In this document: piece after piece, positions 54,510 to 63,151 of the stretch
How the letters are laid out: every line of letters starts with the position of its first letter
Position numbering within the stretch: the first letter of the stretch is position 1
Source of the DNA: Devosia sp. 2618
GTDB lineage: Bacteria; Pseudomonadota; Alphaproteobacteria; Rhizobiales; Devosiaceae
NCBI RefSeq assembly: GCF_040546815.1
Contig: NZ_JBEPOO010000001.1
Location: forward strand, 3,596,001-3,660,000
Reading direction: 5' to 3'
DNA length: 64,000 nt
Translations under genes and position numbers: made by a program
Notes under the pieces: generated by a model
Told to the model about the DNA's origin: nothing
Database searches by the model: none
What the model saw: the letters and a program-made list of their open reading frames with translations, nothing else

Positions 54510-55442
54510 TTACGCGCCACCCCGCTTGCGGCAATCGAAGAGTTTGATGCCAAATTTTCTGGCCTTGTCAGCCAGGTTGTCCTGGATGCCGGTGCCCGGA
54601 AAGACGATGACGCCGATCGGCAGGATGTCGAGCATGGCGTCGTTGCGCTTGAAGGGCGCGGATTTTCCGTGCCGGGTCCAATCGGGGGCAAAGCCAATCT
54701 GCTGGACCTTTCGCGTGTCGGCCCATTTGCCGGCGATGAATTCGGCTCCCTTTGGCGATTTGCCATGGATGAGAACCATATCGGGGTGCTTGGTGTGAAC
54801 CTTGTCGAGTAGATCCCAGATGAACTGGTAGTCGTTGAAATCCATGCCACCGGTCAGCGCTATCTTGGGACCGGGCGGAAGCAAGAGTTCGGTGTCGACC
54901 CTATGGCGAGCGGCCAGAAAATCGCGGCTGTCGATCAGGCTGGCGGTCATGGTTTTGCGGTTCAGCATCGAGCCCGCGCGCGGTCGCCAGGCCGAACCGG
55001 TCTGGTGTTCGTAGCGTTCGGCGGCCTGGTCACGCATCAGTTCGAGGGCATCGCGGCGTTCGGACAGGGATTGTCCCGTGGAGACAAGGTTTTCCAGTTC
55101 GACCGATTTGACCTCGCTGCCATCCTGCTCTTGCTGCAGCCGGCGCTGGTTCTGCTCATTGTCGTCGAGCTGGCGTTCAAGGCGGGCAGCAGCGCGATGG
55201 AACGTGTTGACACTCGACCAGAGCAATTCAGCGAGATCGGCATCGAGCGCAGTGTCGGCAAGACCGGACGCGAGAGCATCGAAGATATCGGTGACGACGC
55301 CGGCGAGAATGTTGTCTTCGGGAATTGGTCGAGGATCAGCCTCGTCGCCGGAAGGGCGCCAGCCATAAAGCTGCAACTGGCTGACAATATGATCGGTCGA
55401 AGAGGAATGATGGTGCGGTTCGATCGCGTCGTGTTCTCGCAT
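54510..55442 (-). CDS. DUF2493 domain protein (SLOG/YspA-type nucleotide-binding fold)
   Basis: A 310-residue protein. The N-terminal 180 residues are mainly helical (AARLERQLDDNEQNQRRLQQEQ suggests a coiled coil). The C-terminal DUF2493 domain reads IALTGGMDFNDYQFIWDLLDKVH, DMVLIHGKSPKGAEFIAGKWA and GVIVFPGTGIQDNLADKARKFGI, the Rossmann-like SLOG pattern with a GGMD start. Found repeatedly next to DUF736, Toprim and ParB-like genes in rhizobial mobile elements. ATG at 55442 with GGAG upstream; an in-frame ATG at 55493 lacks one. Confidence 0.87.
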   Translation of the reverse strand: MREHDAIEPHHHSSSTDHIVSQLQLYGWRPSGDEADPRPIPEDNILAGVVTDIFDALASGLADTALDADLAELLWSSVNTFHRAAARLERQLDDNEQNQRRLQQEQDGSEVKSVELENLVSTGQSLSERRDALELMRDQAAERYEHQTGSAWRPRAGSMLNRKTMTASLIDSRDFLAARHRVDTELLLPPGPKIALTGGMDFNDYQFIWDLLDKVHTKHPDMVLIHGKSPKGAEFIAGKWADTRKVQQIGFAPDWTRHGKSAPFKRNDAMLDILPIGVIVFPGTGIQDNLADKARKFGIKLFDCRKRGGA

Positions 55443-55493
55443 AATGTTGCTCCGTCGGTTCGACCGCGACCCTCGCGGCCTTGATGGCGACAA

Positions 55494-55779
55494 AGCCCAT
55501 GACCGGGACGGAATGGCACCCCAAGCGCAGCGCGGGGCCGGAGCGACAGCGCAGGATGGCAGAGGCCAACTATTTTGTTCGCGCTGGAACGGCGTCGCTA
55601 TCGATCAACATTGTCGCCAAAAATCGCGCGCCGCCGGAAAATAGTTGACCATCGCCATTGCCGGGCCGACCAGGCCATGGGCCGATCGCCCTCTGCAAGG
55701 CCGGGTCCGCGGCTCCTACCGACGGGCCAAGAGAATGTGATGACCATGAGAATGGAACCACTGTCTTTCCCTTGCCGTC
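55494..55779. other. Structured gap between the DUF2493 and Toprim genes
   Basis: No gene. A 10-bp inverted pair CAACTATTTT (55567-55576) and AAAATAGTTG (55638-55647) brackets 61 bases. The stretch 55468-55490 (CCCTCGCGGCCTTGATGGCG) resembles the leader of DUF736 at 53707-53728, so the two genes may share a control sequence. Confidence 0.45.
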
Positions 55780-56814
55780 CTATTCCGTCCCGCGAAGGTA
55801 GCGAATGCGGTCGCGACGGAAGAGTTGCTCCCCGACCGATTCCCGAAGCGCCTGAATGCCGAAGCGCCGCAGGTCATCGTTGAAGTCGGCCAGGCCGGGC
55901 GACAGAACGATGGGTTCGATCCCGGCCCCATGCGCGCGGTCAGCGAGATGGTGGCAGACATTGGCGCCGACCCGGTCATTGTCGCGAATGATGTAGAGCC
56001 GCCGAAGGGATGGCGGGAACAGGATGGCGGCGAGGTGAGCGGCCGACAAAGCTGCAGCCATGGGCATGTCAGGCAAGACGCATCTGAGGGATAGGACGGT
56101 TTCGATGCCTTCGCCTGCTGCCATGACGGTGCCGGCCGTGCCAAAGCGGACAGCGTGACCCAGAAGATCGCCCATTGCGCGGCGCGGCGCGGCGATGGGC
56201 GCCTTGTCACCGCCGTCATTGGAAAGCCAGGTGCGATGCGCTCCGGTTTGCCTTCCATGAAGATCGCTGACGGCTGCGATCATGGCCGGCAGGGTTTGGC
56301 GCGAGCCGCCGCCGTCGGGGCGGTAATAGCAATGGGAATGGAAGCGCAGGGCACTGGTACCATGCAGCACGGTGATGGCGCGTTGACGAAGGTAGGTTTC
56401 TGCCAGGGTGCCGAAAATGGGCTGCGCCATGTTGAACAGGCGCCGGGACGCATCGGGTGATCCAATAATGGTCGGGACGCTCCTTGTATCTGAGGACGGT
56501 GCCGCTTCGCTTTCCGTAAAATTGAGAAATCGCAGTGCCTCATCGACAACGTTCCTAAAGTCGACGAGGCTCGTCGATTCCCGGATAATATCGAGAAGGT
56601 CGCCATGTTCAGCGGCGGCGGCATCGGTCCATTTGCCGGCAGCACCTTTCCCGGTGTGGGGGCCGACCAGGCGCACGAACATCGAGCGCCCCGGCGTGTT
56701 GCGGGCATCGCCGACGATCCAGTATTTGCCGGAGCGGCGACCATTGGACAGATAGTACCGGCAAACCGCCTCGGCCCGCTGGCCAAGGCGAATGGAAAGG
56801 TCAGCCGCCTTCAT
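55780..56814 (-). CDS. Toprim-domain protein, primase/helicase-like
   Basis: A 344-residue protein of the type found on plasmids and integrative elements. The N-terminal half has AVCRYYLSNGRRSGKYWIVGD and GKWTDAAAAEHGDLLDII, resembling phage/plasmid primase zinc-less binding regions. The C-terminal Toprim domain shows VMAAGEGIETVLSL (catalytic Glu) and RRLYIIRDNDRVGANVCHHLADRAHGAG (the acidic DxD-like RDND). It probably serves replication or transfer of the element. ATG overlaps the stop of a 40-codon gene (ATGA). Confidence 0.83.
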   Translation of the reverse strand: MKAADLSIRLGQRAEAVCRYYLSNGRRSGKYWIVGDARNTPGRSMFVRLVGPHTGKGAAGKWTDAAAAEHGDLLDIIRESTSLVDFRNVVDEALRFLNFTESEAAPSSDTRSVPTIIGSPDASRRLFNMAQPIFGTLAETYLRQRAITVLHGTSALRFHSHCYYRPDGGGSRQTLPAMIAAVSDLHGRQTGAHRTWLSNDGGDKAPIAAPRRAMGDLLGHAVRFGTAGTVMAAGEGIETVLSLRCVLPDMPMAAALSAAHLAAILFPPSLRRLYIIRDNDRVGANVCHHLADRAHGAGIEPIVLSPGLADFNDDLRRFGIQALRESVGEQLFRRDRIRYLRGTE

Positions 56815-56933
56815 GTCGGACCATCACTGCCGCTGGCCGGCAAAAAACCGTCCGGATCACTAGGATTGGGCGGCTGATAATGCGCATAGGGCTTGCCTTC
56901 TGCCAGTGGGCTAGAATGATCGGGAATGTTCAT
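56811..56933 (-). CDS. Small protein of 40 residues, coupled between two genes
   Basis: The minus-strand frame encodes MNIPDHSSPLAEGKPYAHYQ followed by PPNPSDPDGFLPASGSDGPT. Its ATG overlaps the stop of the upstream gene (ATGA) and its stop overlaps the ATG of the Toprim gene (ATGA). The double coupling and the lack of any spare base support translation. Proline-rich, probably unstructured; function unknown. Confidence 0.65.
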   Translation of the reverse strand: MNIPDHSSPLAEGKPYAHYQPPNPSDPDGFLPASGSDGPT

Positions 56934-57346
56934 GACTTCCGGCCTGCCTTAGCCAATTGACGGACCAACCAGCCATGGGTGTCATTCCAGGCCAGGGTAT
57001 CGCCGGTGGTGAGGTCAAGAACGAGAGCGCCGCCGCCGAAGCTGTGCAGCATGGGTTTGGTGCAGACATGGGCCCATTCGAAACCCCAAGGCCCGGTGAG
57101 CCCGAATTCCTGCGCACAGCGCCGGACAAAGCGGATCACCGCCCCGGTATCGCCGGACTGCGAGGCGGAAATCCGCAGGCGGTATTCGCCAGGGCATTCA
57201 TCCACATTGAGATCAAAGCCGTCGCGGAACGCGGTCTCATTGTCCGAGGCCTCCGGGGACTCCCTGTAAAATTGCCGGGCGCGAAGCAGGTTTGCCGGGA
57301 AGCGCACATCGAGTTCAGTGGCAAAGAGCGTCAAGTGGTCGGCCAT
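56930..57346 (-). CDS. Conserved hypothetical protein of the mobile module
   Basis: A 138-residue protein with no domain I recognise (MADHLTLFATELDVRFPANLL, GFDLNVDECPGEYRLRIS, VIRFVRRCAQEFGLTGPWGFEWAHVC, LVLDLTTGDTLAWNDTHGWL). The mix of acidic beta-strands and aromatic residues suggests a small globular domain. ATG at 57346 has GGAGG six bases upstream; the frame opens at a TTG four codons earlier. First gene of a three-gene coupled set with the 40-residue protein and the Toprim protein. Confidence 0.75.
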   Translation of the reverse strand: MADHLTLFATELDVRFPANLLRARQFYRESPEASDNETAFRDGFDLNVDECPGEYRLRISASQSGDTGAVIRFVRRCAQEFGLTGPWGFEWAHVCTKPMLHSFGGGALVLDLTTGDTLAWNDTHGWLVRQLAKAGRKS

Positions 57347-57397
57347 CTGGCCCTCCAAAAAGCAAAAGCCCGGCAGATGGCCAGGCGAGAAAAGGGG

Positions 57398-57421
57398 GCG
57401 GGACGGCCGAGGCCGTCCCGC
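57398..57421 (-). terminator. Intrinsic terminator of the ParB-like gene
   Basis: An 11-bp perfect inverted repeat GCGGGACGGCC (57398-57408) and complement (57411-57421), followed on the minus strand by CCCCCTTTTCTC. It begins 12 bases after the stop of the ParB-like gene. Confidence 0.75.
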
Positions 57422-57432
57422 TGATTGAGAAA

Positions 57433-59514
57433 TTACTCGGCGGCAATGGGATGAACCGCACGATCATCATTCGCGCCCGGCTCGTCGAGGTCGTCGCCGA
57501 CCGCGGTCTCGAACTGGCCGGCACTGTCGCTGTCGCTCTCGAGCACCGGGTCCGCGGCCCCGCTGCCACCCACAGGGCGGAGCACCTCGGGCAGCCAGTC
57601 GGAGCCGGCGAGCAGGGTTTCGGCTTCGGTCGCCATGTCACCCTTCTTGAGATGGGCTATGCGGTCGGCGGCGCGCTGGCCCCTGGCCTCTGTAACGGCC
57701 TGCAGAATCCGGCCCTTGGTGACCCGGGCCAGATAATTCATTGCGGTCGGTGCCCAGAGTTTGGTCATGTCGAGCTCGACCGCCTGGGACAGGCGGTCGG
57801 CATGAGCAATCACGCCGGGCCGGCGGTTCCAGGTTTCGTGAACGGCATTGACGGATAGACTGACGGCATGGGCGAACAGCGCTGACCGGCTATCGGCATC
57901 CCACTCGCCCAGGGCGTCCCAAAGGTCCCCGGCGTCTTCCGGCAGCGTCTTGCTCCAACCGTCATGCCGAGCGCGAATGACTTCGGCGGCGGCACTGTCC
58001 TGCAACCCGGATCCTGCGCCACCGAAGTTATTGCTGCGCAGATCAAGCTCGAGACAGGTCTCGGGGGCGTGGTGGTAGAACGCCTTCAGCACCAGGGCGT
58101 GGAGTGTTGCAAGCAAGGCAACATCGGGGCACGCGCCCAGAGCATAGCGCAGACCAAGCGTGCGATGGGCCGTCAGCTCCGTGAGCAGTTTGTCTGAGAT
58201 CGGCGCCAGGCCATCGTCATCCTCGGCGTCAGGGGATTCGATGACCGCAGACATGGCGGCAGCCGAGGCGGCCTCGTTGCCCTGCCCAATCTCACCGCCG
58301 GTATCATCATCACCGTCCGCTACGGGTTCGTCCTCGGGCTTAACATAGCCGCTTTCGATGCGCAGGCGGCCGTCGCCGGTGATGCTGATGAAGGCGCCCG
58401 CCTGGGCAACCTCCTCGGGATCATACTGCGTCGGCCGATCCTCGAAACCGGCGAGCGCCGTTTCGAGTTCGGCGAAACGCTCGTCCACCAGGTCAGGGAG
58501 GTCGTGGTCGCTGCCCTGATACTCTTCAACAAGATGGTCGTATTCGACTTGGAGCGCGGCCCGGGCAGCTTGTTCTTCAGCAGTCAGCGGCACCGTTTCG
58601 CCATGGATGCGGCGGAGGCCATAGGTGTGGCCATAGGGAAAGTCGGTGGCCACCTGCACCCATTTCCAGCCTTCCATGGCAATCGGCTGGGCGCATTGCT
58701 GGAGCTTTTCGACAACCAGCCGGTCGAGAAGGGAAGCGTCCTGCAGCCAGCCGCCGTCATCGGATTCGAAAAGGTCCCGCAGCACTGTCCCACCGGCTTC
58801 GATATAGGCACCGACACCAACGAACTGTGCCCGCTTGTCCGAGGCCCGCACGGCACCTTCGGTCAGCATTCGCCGGATCGAATAAGGCGACTTGTCGTAA
58901 GATGACTTTACGCGCTCGAAGACCTCCTCCTGCCTCCCATGATCACCGGTGACCGTGAAGGCCATGAGCTGGTCGAGGGACATGGCGTCCTCGGCATAAG
59001 CGTCGAGCAGGACCGGCGAGGCGGCGGCAAGCTTGAGCCGCTGCTTGACCACATTGAGCGAAACAAAGAACGCGGCGGCGATCTCTTCCTCGCTCTGGCC
59101 TTTCTCCCGCAGCGTCAGAAAGGCACGAAATTGGTCGAGCGGATGCAGCGCCTCCCGGTGCACATTCTCAGCCAGGGAATCTTCTTCGGCGATGCCACCC
59201 TCGCGAACCAGGCAAGGTATCAGCGCGTCCTTGGCCAGACGCCTTTGCTTGACCAGCAGTTCGAGCGCCTGGAAGCGGCGGCCGCCGGCTGGAACTTCAT
59301 ACATACCGGTTTCGGCGCCTGCCTCGTCATTGACGGGCCGGACGTTCAGGCCCTGCAGCAGGCCGCGCCGGGCAATATCTTCGGCCAGTTCCTCAATGGA
59401 AACGCCGGCCTTGTTCTTGCGGACATTGGCCTGGCTCAACACGAGCTTGTTAAGAGCAATGTCCCGCGAGGCGCTGAGAGCGATCGCGGGCTGTTTCTTG
59501 GCGGTCTTTGACAT
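57433..59514 (-). CDS. ParB/RepB/Spo0J-family protein
   Basis: A 693-residue ParB-like protein. The N-terminal CTPase/ParB domain shows LSQANVRKNKAGVSIEELAEDIARRGLLQGLNVRPV, YEVPAGGRRFQALELL (the GxRR box), EDSLAENVHREALHPLDQFRAF (the ENxxR box) and the helix-turn-helix QSEEEIAAAFFVSLNVVKQRLKLA. The long C-terminal half (about 300-693) is acidic and specific to plasmid/ICE homologues. It may act in partition or as a regulator. ATG at 59514 (MSKTAKKQP) has GGAG upstream; the open frame to 59577 lies in the leader. Confidence 0.88.
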   Translation of the reverse strand: MSKTAKKQPAIALSASRDIALNKLVLSQANVRKNKAGVSIEELAEDIARRGLLQGLNVRPVNDEAGAETGMYEVPAGGRRFQALELLVKQRRLAKDALIPCLVREGGIAEEDSLAENVHREALHPLDQFRAFLTLREKGQSEEEIAAAFFVSLNVVKQRLKLAAASPVLLDAYAEDAMSLDQLMAFTVTGDHGRQEEVFERVKSSYDKSPYSIRRMLTEGAVRASDKRAQFVGVGAYIEAGGTVLRDLFESDDGGWLQDASLLDRLVVEKLQQCAQPIAMEGWKWVQVATDFPYGHTYGLRRIHGETVPLTAEEQAARAALQVEYDHLVEEYQGSDHDLPDLVDERFAELETALAGFEDRPTQYDPEEVAQAGAFISITGDGRLRIESGYVKPEDEPVADGDDDTGGEIGQGNEAASAAAMSAVIESPDAEDDDGLAPISDKLLTELTAHRTLGLRYALGACPDVALLATLHALVLKAFYHHAPETCLELDLRSNNFGGAGSGLQDSAAAEVIRARHDGWSKTLPEDAGDLWDALGEWDADSRSALFAHAVSLSVNAVHETWNRRPGVIAHADRLSQAVELDMTKLWAPTAMNYLARVTKGRILQAVTEARGQRAADRIAHLKKGDMATEAETLLAGSDWLPEVLRPVGGSGAADPVLESDSDSAGQFETAVGDDLDEPGANDDRAVHPIAAE

Positions 59515-59648
59515 TGAACATACTCCGTGACGGGCCGCCGGGAGCCTCTCTCCCGACCTTGGACCGGTCACGACCAAGGGCGCCGCCCTCTATCTCTGAG
59601 GACGGCGCCGCGAATGCAGAAACCCGGATTGAACCGGGAGCGTCACAC
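59515..59648 (-). promoter_or_regulatory. Structured leader of the ParB-like gene
   Basis: Contains a 12-bp stem with one G-T pair (59580-59591 with 59599-59610, GGCGCC at its base) and a smaller CCCGG-ATTGAA-CCGGG hairpin (59624-59639). The part next to the gene (GACGG-n-GGGAG-CCTCTCTC) is similar to the leader of the DUF932 gene at 60849-60874. Confidence 0.45.
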
Positions 59649-60836
59649 CTAATCGAGAAGCTTCTTGGCCTTGCCTTCGAGATCGAGCCGGACATCCTGG
59701 TGCGGCCTGTCGCGGGCGATGCGGGTGATGCCCTGGACAAAGTCAAAGACGGATTCGGGTTTGCGGCCTTCTTCGACCAGCACGGTTTCGATGATCTTTG
59801 CCGTCTCGGCCTTGGAAAACCCGCGTTTCCGCAGGAAATCGGTGCGGTCCTCATCGTTGCGGGCGACAATCTGCTGGCGCGATGCCTTGATACCGTTGGC
59901 GAAGGCCATGGGCGAGGAATTGGCAAAGCGGGTCAGCGCCGGCGCGGCTTCATGGGCAAAGCGGGAGGCGGCATACTTGGAATGGCGGATGGTGATCTCC
60001 TCAAAATCCTCCACGCCCCAGAGGTTCCGGTTCTGGCAGACGGCGCGGAGATAAAACGACGCGATGCCCAACGTCTTGGCGCCGACTTCCGAATTCCAGC
60101 AATAAAAGCCGCGGAAGAACAAATCCGGCTCGCCATTTGGTAGCCGTCCGGCCTCGATAGGATTGCGGTCATCGACGAGAAACAGGAAAACATCCCGGTC
60201 GGAGGCATAGAGCGTGGTCGTGTCTGTCGCGATATCGACATCGGGATTGTAGATGCCGCTTGACCAGTCCAGCGCCCCCGGCACTTTCCATCTGGTGTCG
60301 CCAGTACCGTTGCCAGCGATCTTCTGCACCGCTTCCACCAGTTCGTGGTCGTAGATGCGGCCATAGTCGGGGCCGGTCACAGCGCGCAGCTCGACCCGGC
60401 CATCCGTGGTTTCCAGGGTCTTGATTTGTTCGGCCCGATGGCTGCTGAGGCCATATTGCAGATTGATGGCAGCCAGCGGCGCCGGAAGCTGCCGCAGATA
60501 GGCGGCGGGCGCGCCGACCAGGTTGGACAATTGCCCAAAACTCCAATGCGTGGGCGCCGTAGGAGCGTCCTCGCCTGGCAGGATCAACGCCATATGCTCC
60601 GGATTATCGCTGCGGGCTTCCACGCGGATCGCCGCGCTCGCCATCGTTCGCGTCCGGCTTCGCTCAGCCCGCCCGCGGACCGAGGCATAAAGCTCGGACA
60701 GGGACAGGTAGCGCTGATCATCGGGGCGGTTGAACCATTCCGACGATACGCGGCCCACCCGCTCGCCACGACTGACATCGACACGATAACCGCCGCGCGC
60801 TCGAGGGGCGGCATCCAGAATTTCCACATTGCTCAT
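59649..60836 (-). CDS. DUF932 family protein
   Basis: A 395-residue member of DUF932, found in phages, plasmids and integrative elements, function unknown. Recognised by LSELYASVRGRAERSRTRT, FGQLSNLVGAPAAYLRQLPAPLAAINLQYGL, LRAVTGPDYGRIYDHELVEAVQKI, ASDRDVFLFLVDDRNPIE and FYCWNSEVGAKTLGIASFYLRAVCQNRNLWG. ATG at 60836 has GGAG about eight bases upstream. It is divergent from the XRE/S24-like regulator. Confidence 0.9.
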   Translation of the reverse strand: MSNVEILDAAPRARGGYRVDVSRGERVGRVSSEWFNRPDDQRYLSLSELYASVRGRAERSRTRTMASAAIRVEARSDNPEHMALILPGEDAPTAPTHWSFGQLSNLVGAPAAYLRQLPAPLAAINLQYGLSSHRAEQIKTLETTDGRVELRAVTGPDYGRIYDHELVEAVQKIAGNGTGDTRWKVPGALDWSSGIYNPDVDIATDTTTLYASDRDVFLFLVDDRNPIEAGRLPNGEPDLFFRGFYCWNSEVGAKTLGIASFYLRAVCQNRNLWGVEDFEEITIRHSKYAASRFAHEAAPALTRFANSSPMAFANGIKASRQQIVARNDEDRTDFLRKRGFSKAETAKIIETVLVEEGRKPESVFDFVQGITRIARDRPHQDVRLDLEGKAKKLLD

Positions 60837-60977
60837 TGGTCTGCTCCAGACGGTGGCGGGAGACCCTCTCTCGCCCTAACCTGTCACCCTCTGAAAGCCG
60901 GCCTCGACCTCTATCCACACGACCACAAATGCGGAAGGAGGGCTCCGAAGCGGGCTAGATACGACCATCGACGCATG

Positions 60978-60994
60978 TTAGATTAATTCAGATA
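60978..60994 (+). promoter_or_regulatory. Operator-like repeat upstream of the XRE regulator
   Basis: A 17-base element TTAGATTAATTCAGATA. A copy with one change (C for T) is at 61830-61846, upstream of the next gene. The position before both genes suggests a shared operator, probably bound by the regulator encoded between them. Confidence 0.6.
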
Positions 60995-61016
60995 CTAAAG
61001 CTTCTCCGAGATCGAC

Positions 61017-61814
61017 ATGGAATTGGACATATCTACGCTGGCCGGGCGGGTCGCAGCGCGCATGGCCGAACTAGGGCTCTCGCAGGCTGATATCGCCCGC
61101 CGCGGTCGCTTCAATGCCACCTTCGTCTCCGATCTTTTGCGCGGCAAAAAACTCACGCTGCACGCGGGTAATTATGGCCGCCTGGCAAGGGCCCTGCTGA
61201 CGACGCAAGCCTATTTGCAGGCAGGAACCCAGCCGTCCGAGGCCGAAATCGATCGCATCAAGGCAGAGGTGGGATGGCAACCGGAAGACGCGCCCGTCGA
61301 GCCGGAACTCGGCCCGAACGCGGTCGCTGATCTTGACGCCATTGCCAGGCATCTTGCAGATCAGATCACGTCTCGCGCCGAGATCAAAAAAGCCGAGGAA
61401 CTGGGCAGGTTTCCGGTCTATCGGTCGGGCGGTCGCTTTGATGGCGGCAGCATTGTCGAAAGCTTCCCCCTCTACCACCTGACGCTGCCGATCAAAGTCC
61501 AGGCGAAAGGACTTTATGCCGTCGCCATCTCCGACACGACCATGTCTCCGCGCTACGAACCGGGCGAGTTGGCTTACGCCCACAAGGCCGCCATAGCGCG
61601 CCCCAAGGACTATGTGTCGATCCTGGTCAAAGGGCGGGTGAACTATCGCGACGCGACTATCGCCTATATCCGCCAACTGGTGCACGAAAGCGCCGACGAG
61701 GTCATCGTCCGGCAGATTTCTCCCAGCGTGGAAACCCGCTTTGCCCGCGACAGCATCGAGGGAATCCATCGGGTCGTGTTCGCTGGCGAACCGATCGAAA
61801 ATATCGGCTTTTAG
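61017..61814 (+). CDS. XRE-family repressor with a degenerate S24 (LexA-like) domain
   Basis: A 265-residue phage-repressor-like protein. Helix-turn-helix at about 15-45 (MAELGLSQADIARRGRFNATFVSDLLRGKK). The C-terminal half has the S24 fold pattern (LYAVAISDTTMSPRYEPGELAYAHK ... DYVSILVKG), but the catalytic Ser of the usual GDSM motif is Thr here, so self-cleavage is doubtful. It may respond to a ligand instead of RecA. Flanked by matching 17-base operator-like elements; divergent from the DUF932 gene. Confidence 0.83.
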   Translation: MELDISTLAGRVAARMAELGLSQADIARRGRFNATFVSDLLRGKKLTLHAGNYGRLARALLTTQAYLQAGTQPSEAEIDRIKAEVGWQPEDAPVEPELGPNAVADLDAIARHLADQITSRAEIKKAEELGRFPVYRSGGRFDGGSIVESFPLYHLTLPIKVQAKGLYAVAISDTTMSPRYEPGELAYAHKAAIARPKDYVSILVKGRVNYRDATIAYIRQLVHESADEVIVRQISPSVETRFARDSIEGIHRVVFAGEPIENIGF

Positions 61815-61829
61815 TTTCTGTTTACCATC

Positions 61830-61846
61830 TTAGATCAATTCAGATA
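61830..61846 (+). promoter_or_regulatory. Operator-like repeat upstream of 61913
   Basis: Second copy (TTAGATCAATTCAGATA) of the element at 60978, 16 of 17 bases identical and in the same orientation, 66 bases upstream of the next start. Confidence 0.6.
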
Positions 61847-61912
61847 TAGAAGATTTTGTTTCGGCCTATGAAGCGGTCAATGCCAATGGGTGGCATCGAC
61901 AAGGAGGCCGAG

Positions 61913-62452
61913 ATGGTCAATTTCTGTTTTTGCCGTGAGAACATTCTCGCAAAGTACGCGCCGCTTCTGGATGCGTCGATCCAGGAAGACGATCCCCGCT
62001 ATGACGACTACATGATCGTCATGGGGACCGAGTTCCGCGCGGAGGCTTATGCCAGCCAGGAAGCGCGCGATGCCAGGCTCGGCCCGGCAGGCGAGCACAT
62101 TGAGTATGTCCCCGTGAGCCCTGAAGACGTCGCTGCCGTCGAATATCCATTGTGCCGGATGGCCATCGGCCCGGCACTGAATGACGACGACTTCGAACGC
62201 GTCGCTTCCGCTGTGCTGGGAGCCGCCATCGATTTCGACGGCGCCGAAGATGCCAGCAGCCTCCACCTGGACGTCGTCATCGCCCGCACCGAATACCTGG
62301 TGCGCTCCGTCGGCCCGTCCGGTTTGCCCCAGGTGAGCTGGCGGCCTCTTTTCGAGCCCTGTGATCCTCAGGATGACCAGAAGCTGGAACGTGAAACGGC
62401 TTGCTGGCTGCGGGGCTTTGTTGCCGGCCACTTTGCTCTGATGGTGCATTAG
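61913..62452 (+). CDS. Hypothetical protein
   Basis: A 179-residue acidic protein with a cysteine-bearing start (MVNFCFCRENILAKYAPLL), DDPRYDDYMIVMGTEFRAEAYASQEARDARLGP and EYPLCRMAIGPALNDDDFERV; no family recognised. ATG at 61913 has AAGGAGG five bases upstream and is preferred to the frame opening at 61856. Probably controlled with the XRE regulator through the repeat at 61830. Confidence 0.75.
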   Translation: MVNFCFCRENILAKYAPLLDASIQEDDPRYDDYMIVMGTEFRAEAYASQEARDARLGPAGEHIEYVPVSPEDVAAVEYPLCRMAIGPALNDDDFERVASAVLGAAIDFDGAEDASSLHLDVVIARTEYLVRSVGPSGLPQVSWRPLFEPCDPQDDQKLERETACWLRGFVAGHFALMVH

Positions 62453-62647
62453 CAACAAGCGAGCCGGCCCGATCTCGTTGGCAATCTCGGGCGGTCGGGC
62501 ACTTCCTGCCCTGGCTGCCCGGGGCTTCCGCGACCAGCCCCCCCTAACCATCAGGCCTGCAACACGCTTTTCCCGCCAATCCTGCCACGCCCAGGGGCCT
62601 CTAGCCCATCTAGGCTTCACGCTTCAGGCAGTCGACGACGTCAGATC

Positions 62648-63151
62648 ATGGACCAAGACACCGAACTCAAGAACGGCGCTGCAGCATTTGCCCGGACCCT
62701 GGTGGGACCGGCGGGGCGGATTTCGTTCGACATCACGGTTGGCCAGCATCTCGACTGGTTTTCAATGGCGCTGGCGCGCGGATTATCCTGGCACCAGATC
62801 ATCGAACTTCTGCGGCGCGCGGGTGTCACCCGTGACGATGGACGGCCGCTGGCACGGGGGCACCTAAGCGCCGTCTATTCGCGGCAGCGGCGCAAGGTTC
62901 ACCAGCAACCCCCGGGCAAAGCGGTCGAGGCACCGCCGGCTATTGGGGCCCGACCGCCAAAACCTCCGTGGCAATGGCACCCGTCGTCCGCCCGCTCCCG
63001 GCCCGCCTCTTTGACACAGAAGGTGCAGCGCGACCCTGAACCAGCGTCGGGTACCCGCCCGACGAAACAGACCTCAACACCCAACAATTCTGCGATCCGG
63101 TCATTCATGAACCGCGCTGCAAAACAAAGGAATGGAAACAATGAACGCTGA
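62648..63151 (+). CDS. Hypothetical protein with a possible helix-turn-helix
   Basis: A 167-residue protein. The first 80 residues look folded (FDITVGQHLDWFSMALARGLSWHQIIELLRRAGVTRDDGRPLARGHLSAVYSRQRRK), with a pattern like a DNA-binding helix-turn-helix seen in small proteins of conjugative elements. The rest is Pro-, Ser- and Lys-rich and probably unstructured. Its end overlaps the next gene by 11 bases. Confidence 0.7.
   Translation: MDQDTELKNGAAAFARTLVGPAGRISFDITVGQHLDWFSMALARGLSWHQIIELLRRAGVTRDDGRPLARGHLSAVYSRQRRKVHQQPPGKAVEAPPAIGARPPKPPWQWHPSSARSRPASLTQKVQRDPEPASGTRPTKQTSTPNNSAIRSFMNRAAKQRNGNNER

Noticed and set aside
54011..54547. Open frames on both strands between the DUF736 and DUF2493 genes
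   Set aside because: No ribosome sites or family motifs, and the amino-acid make-up is what GC-rich noncoding DNA gives.
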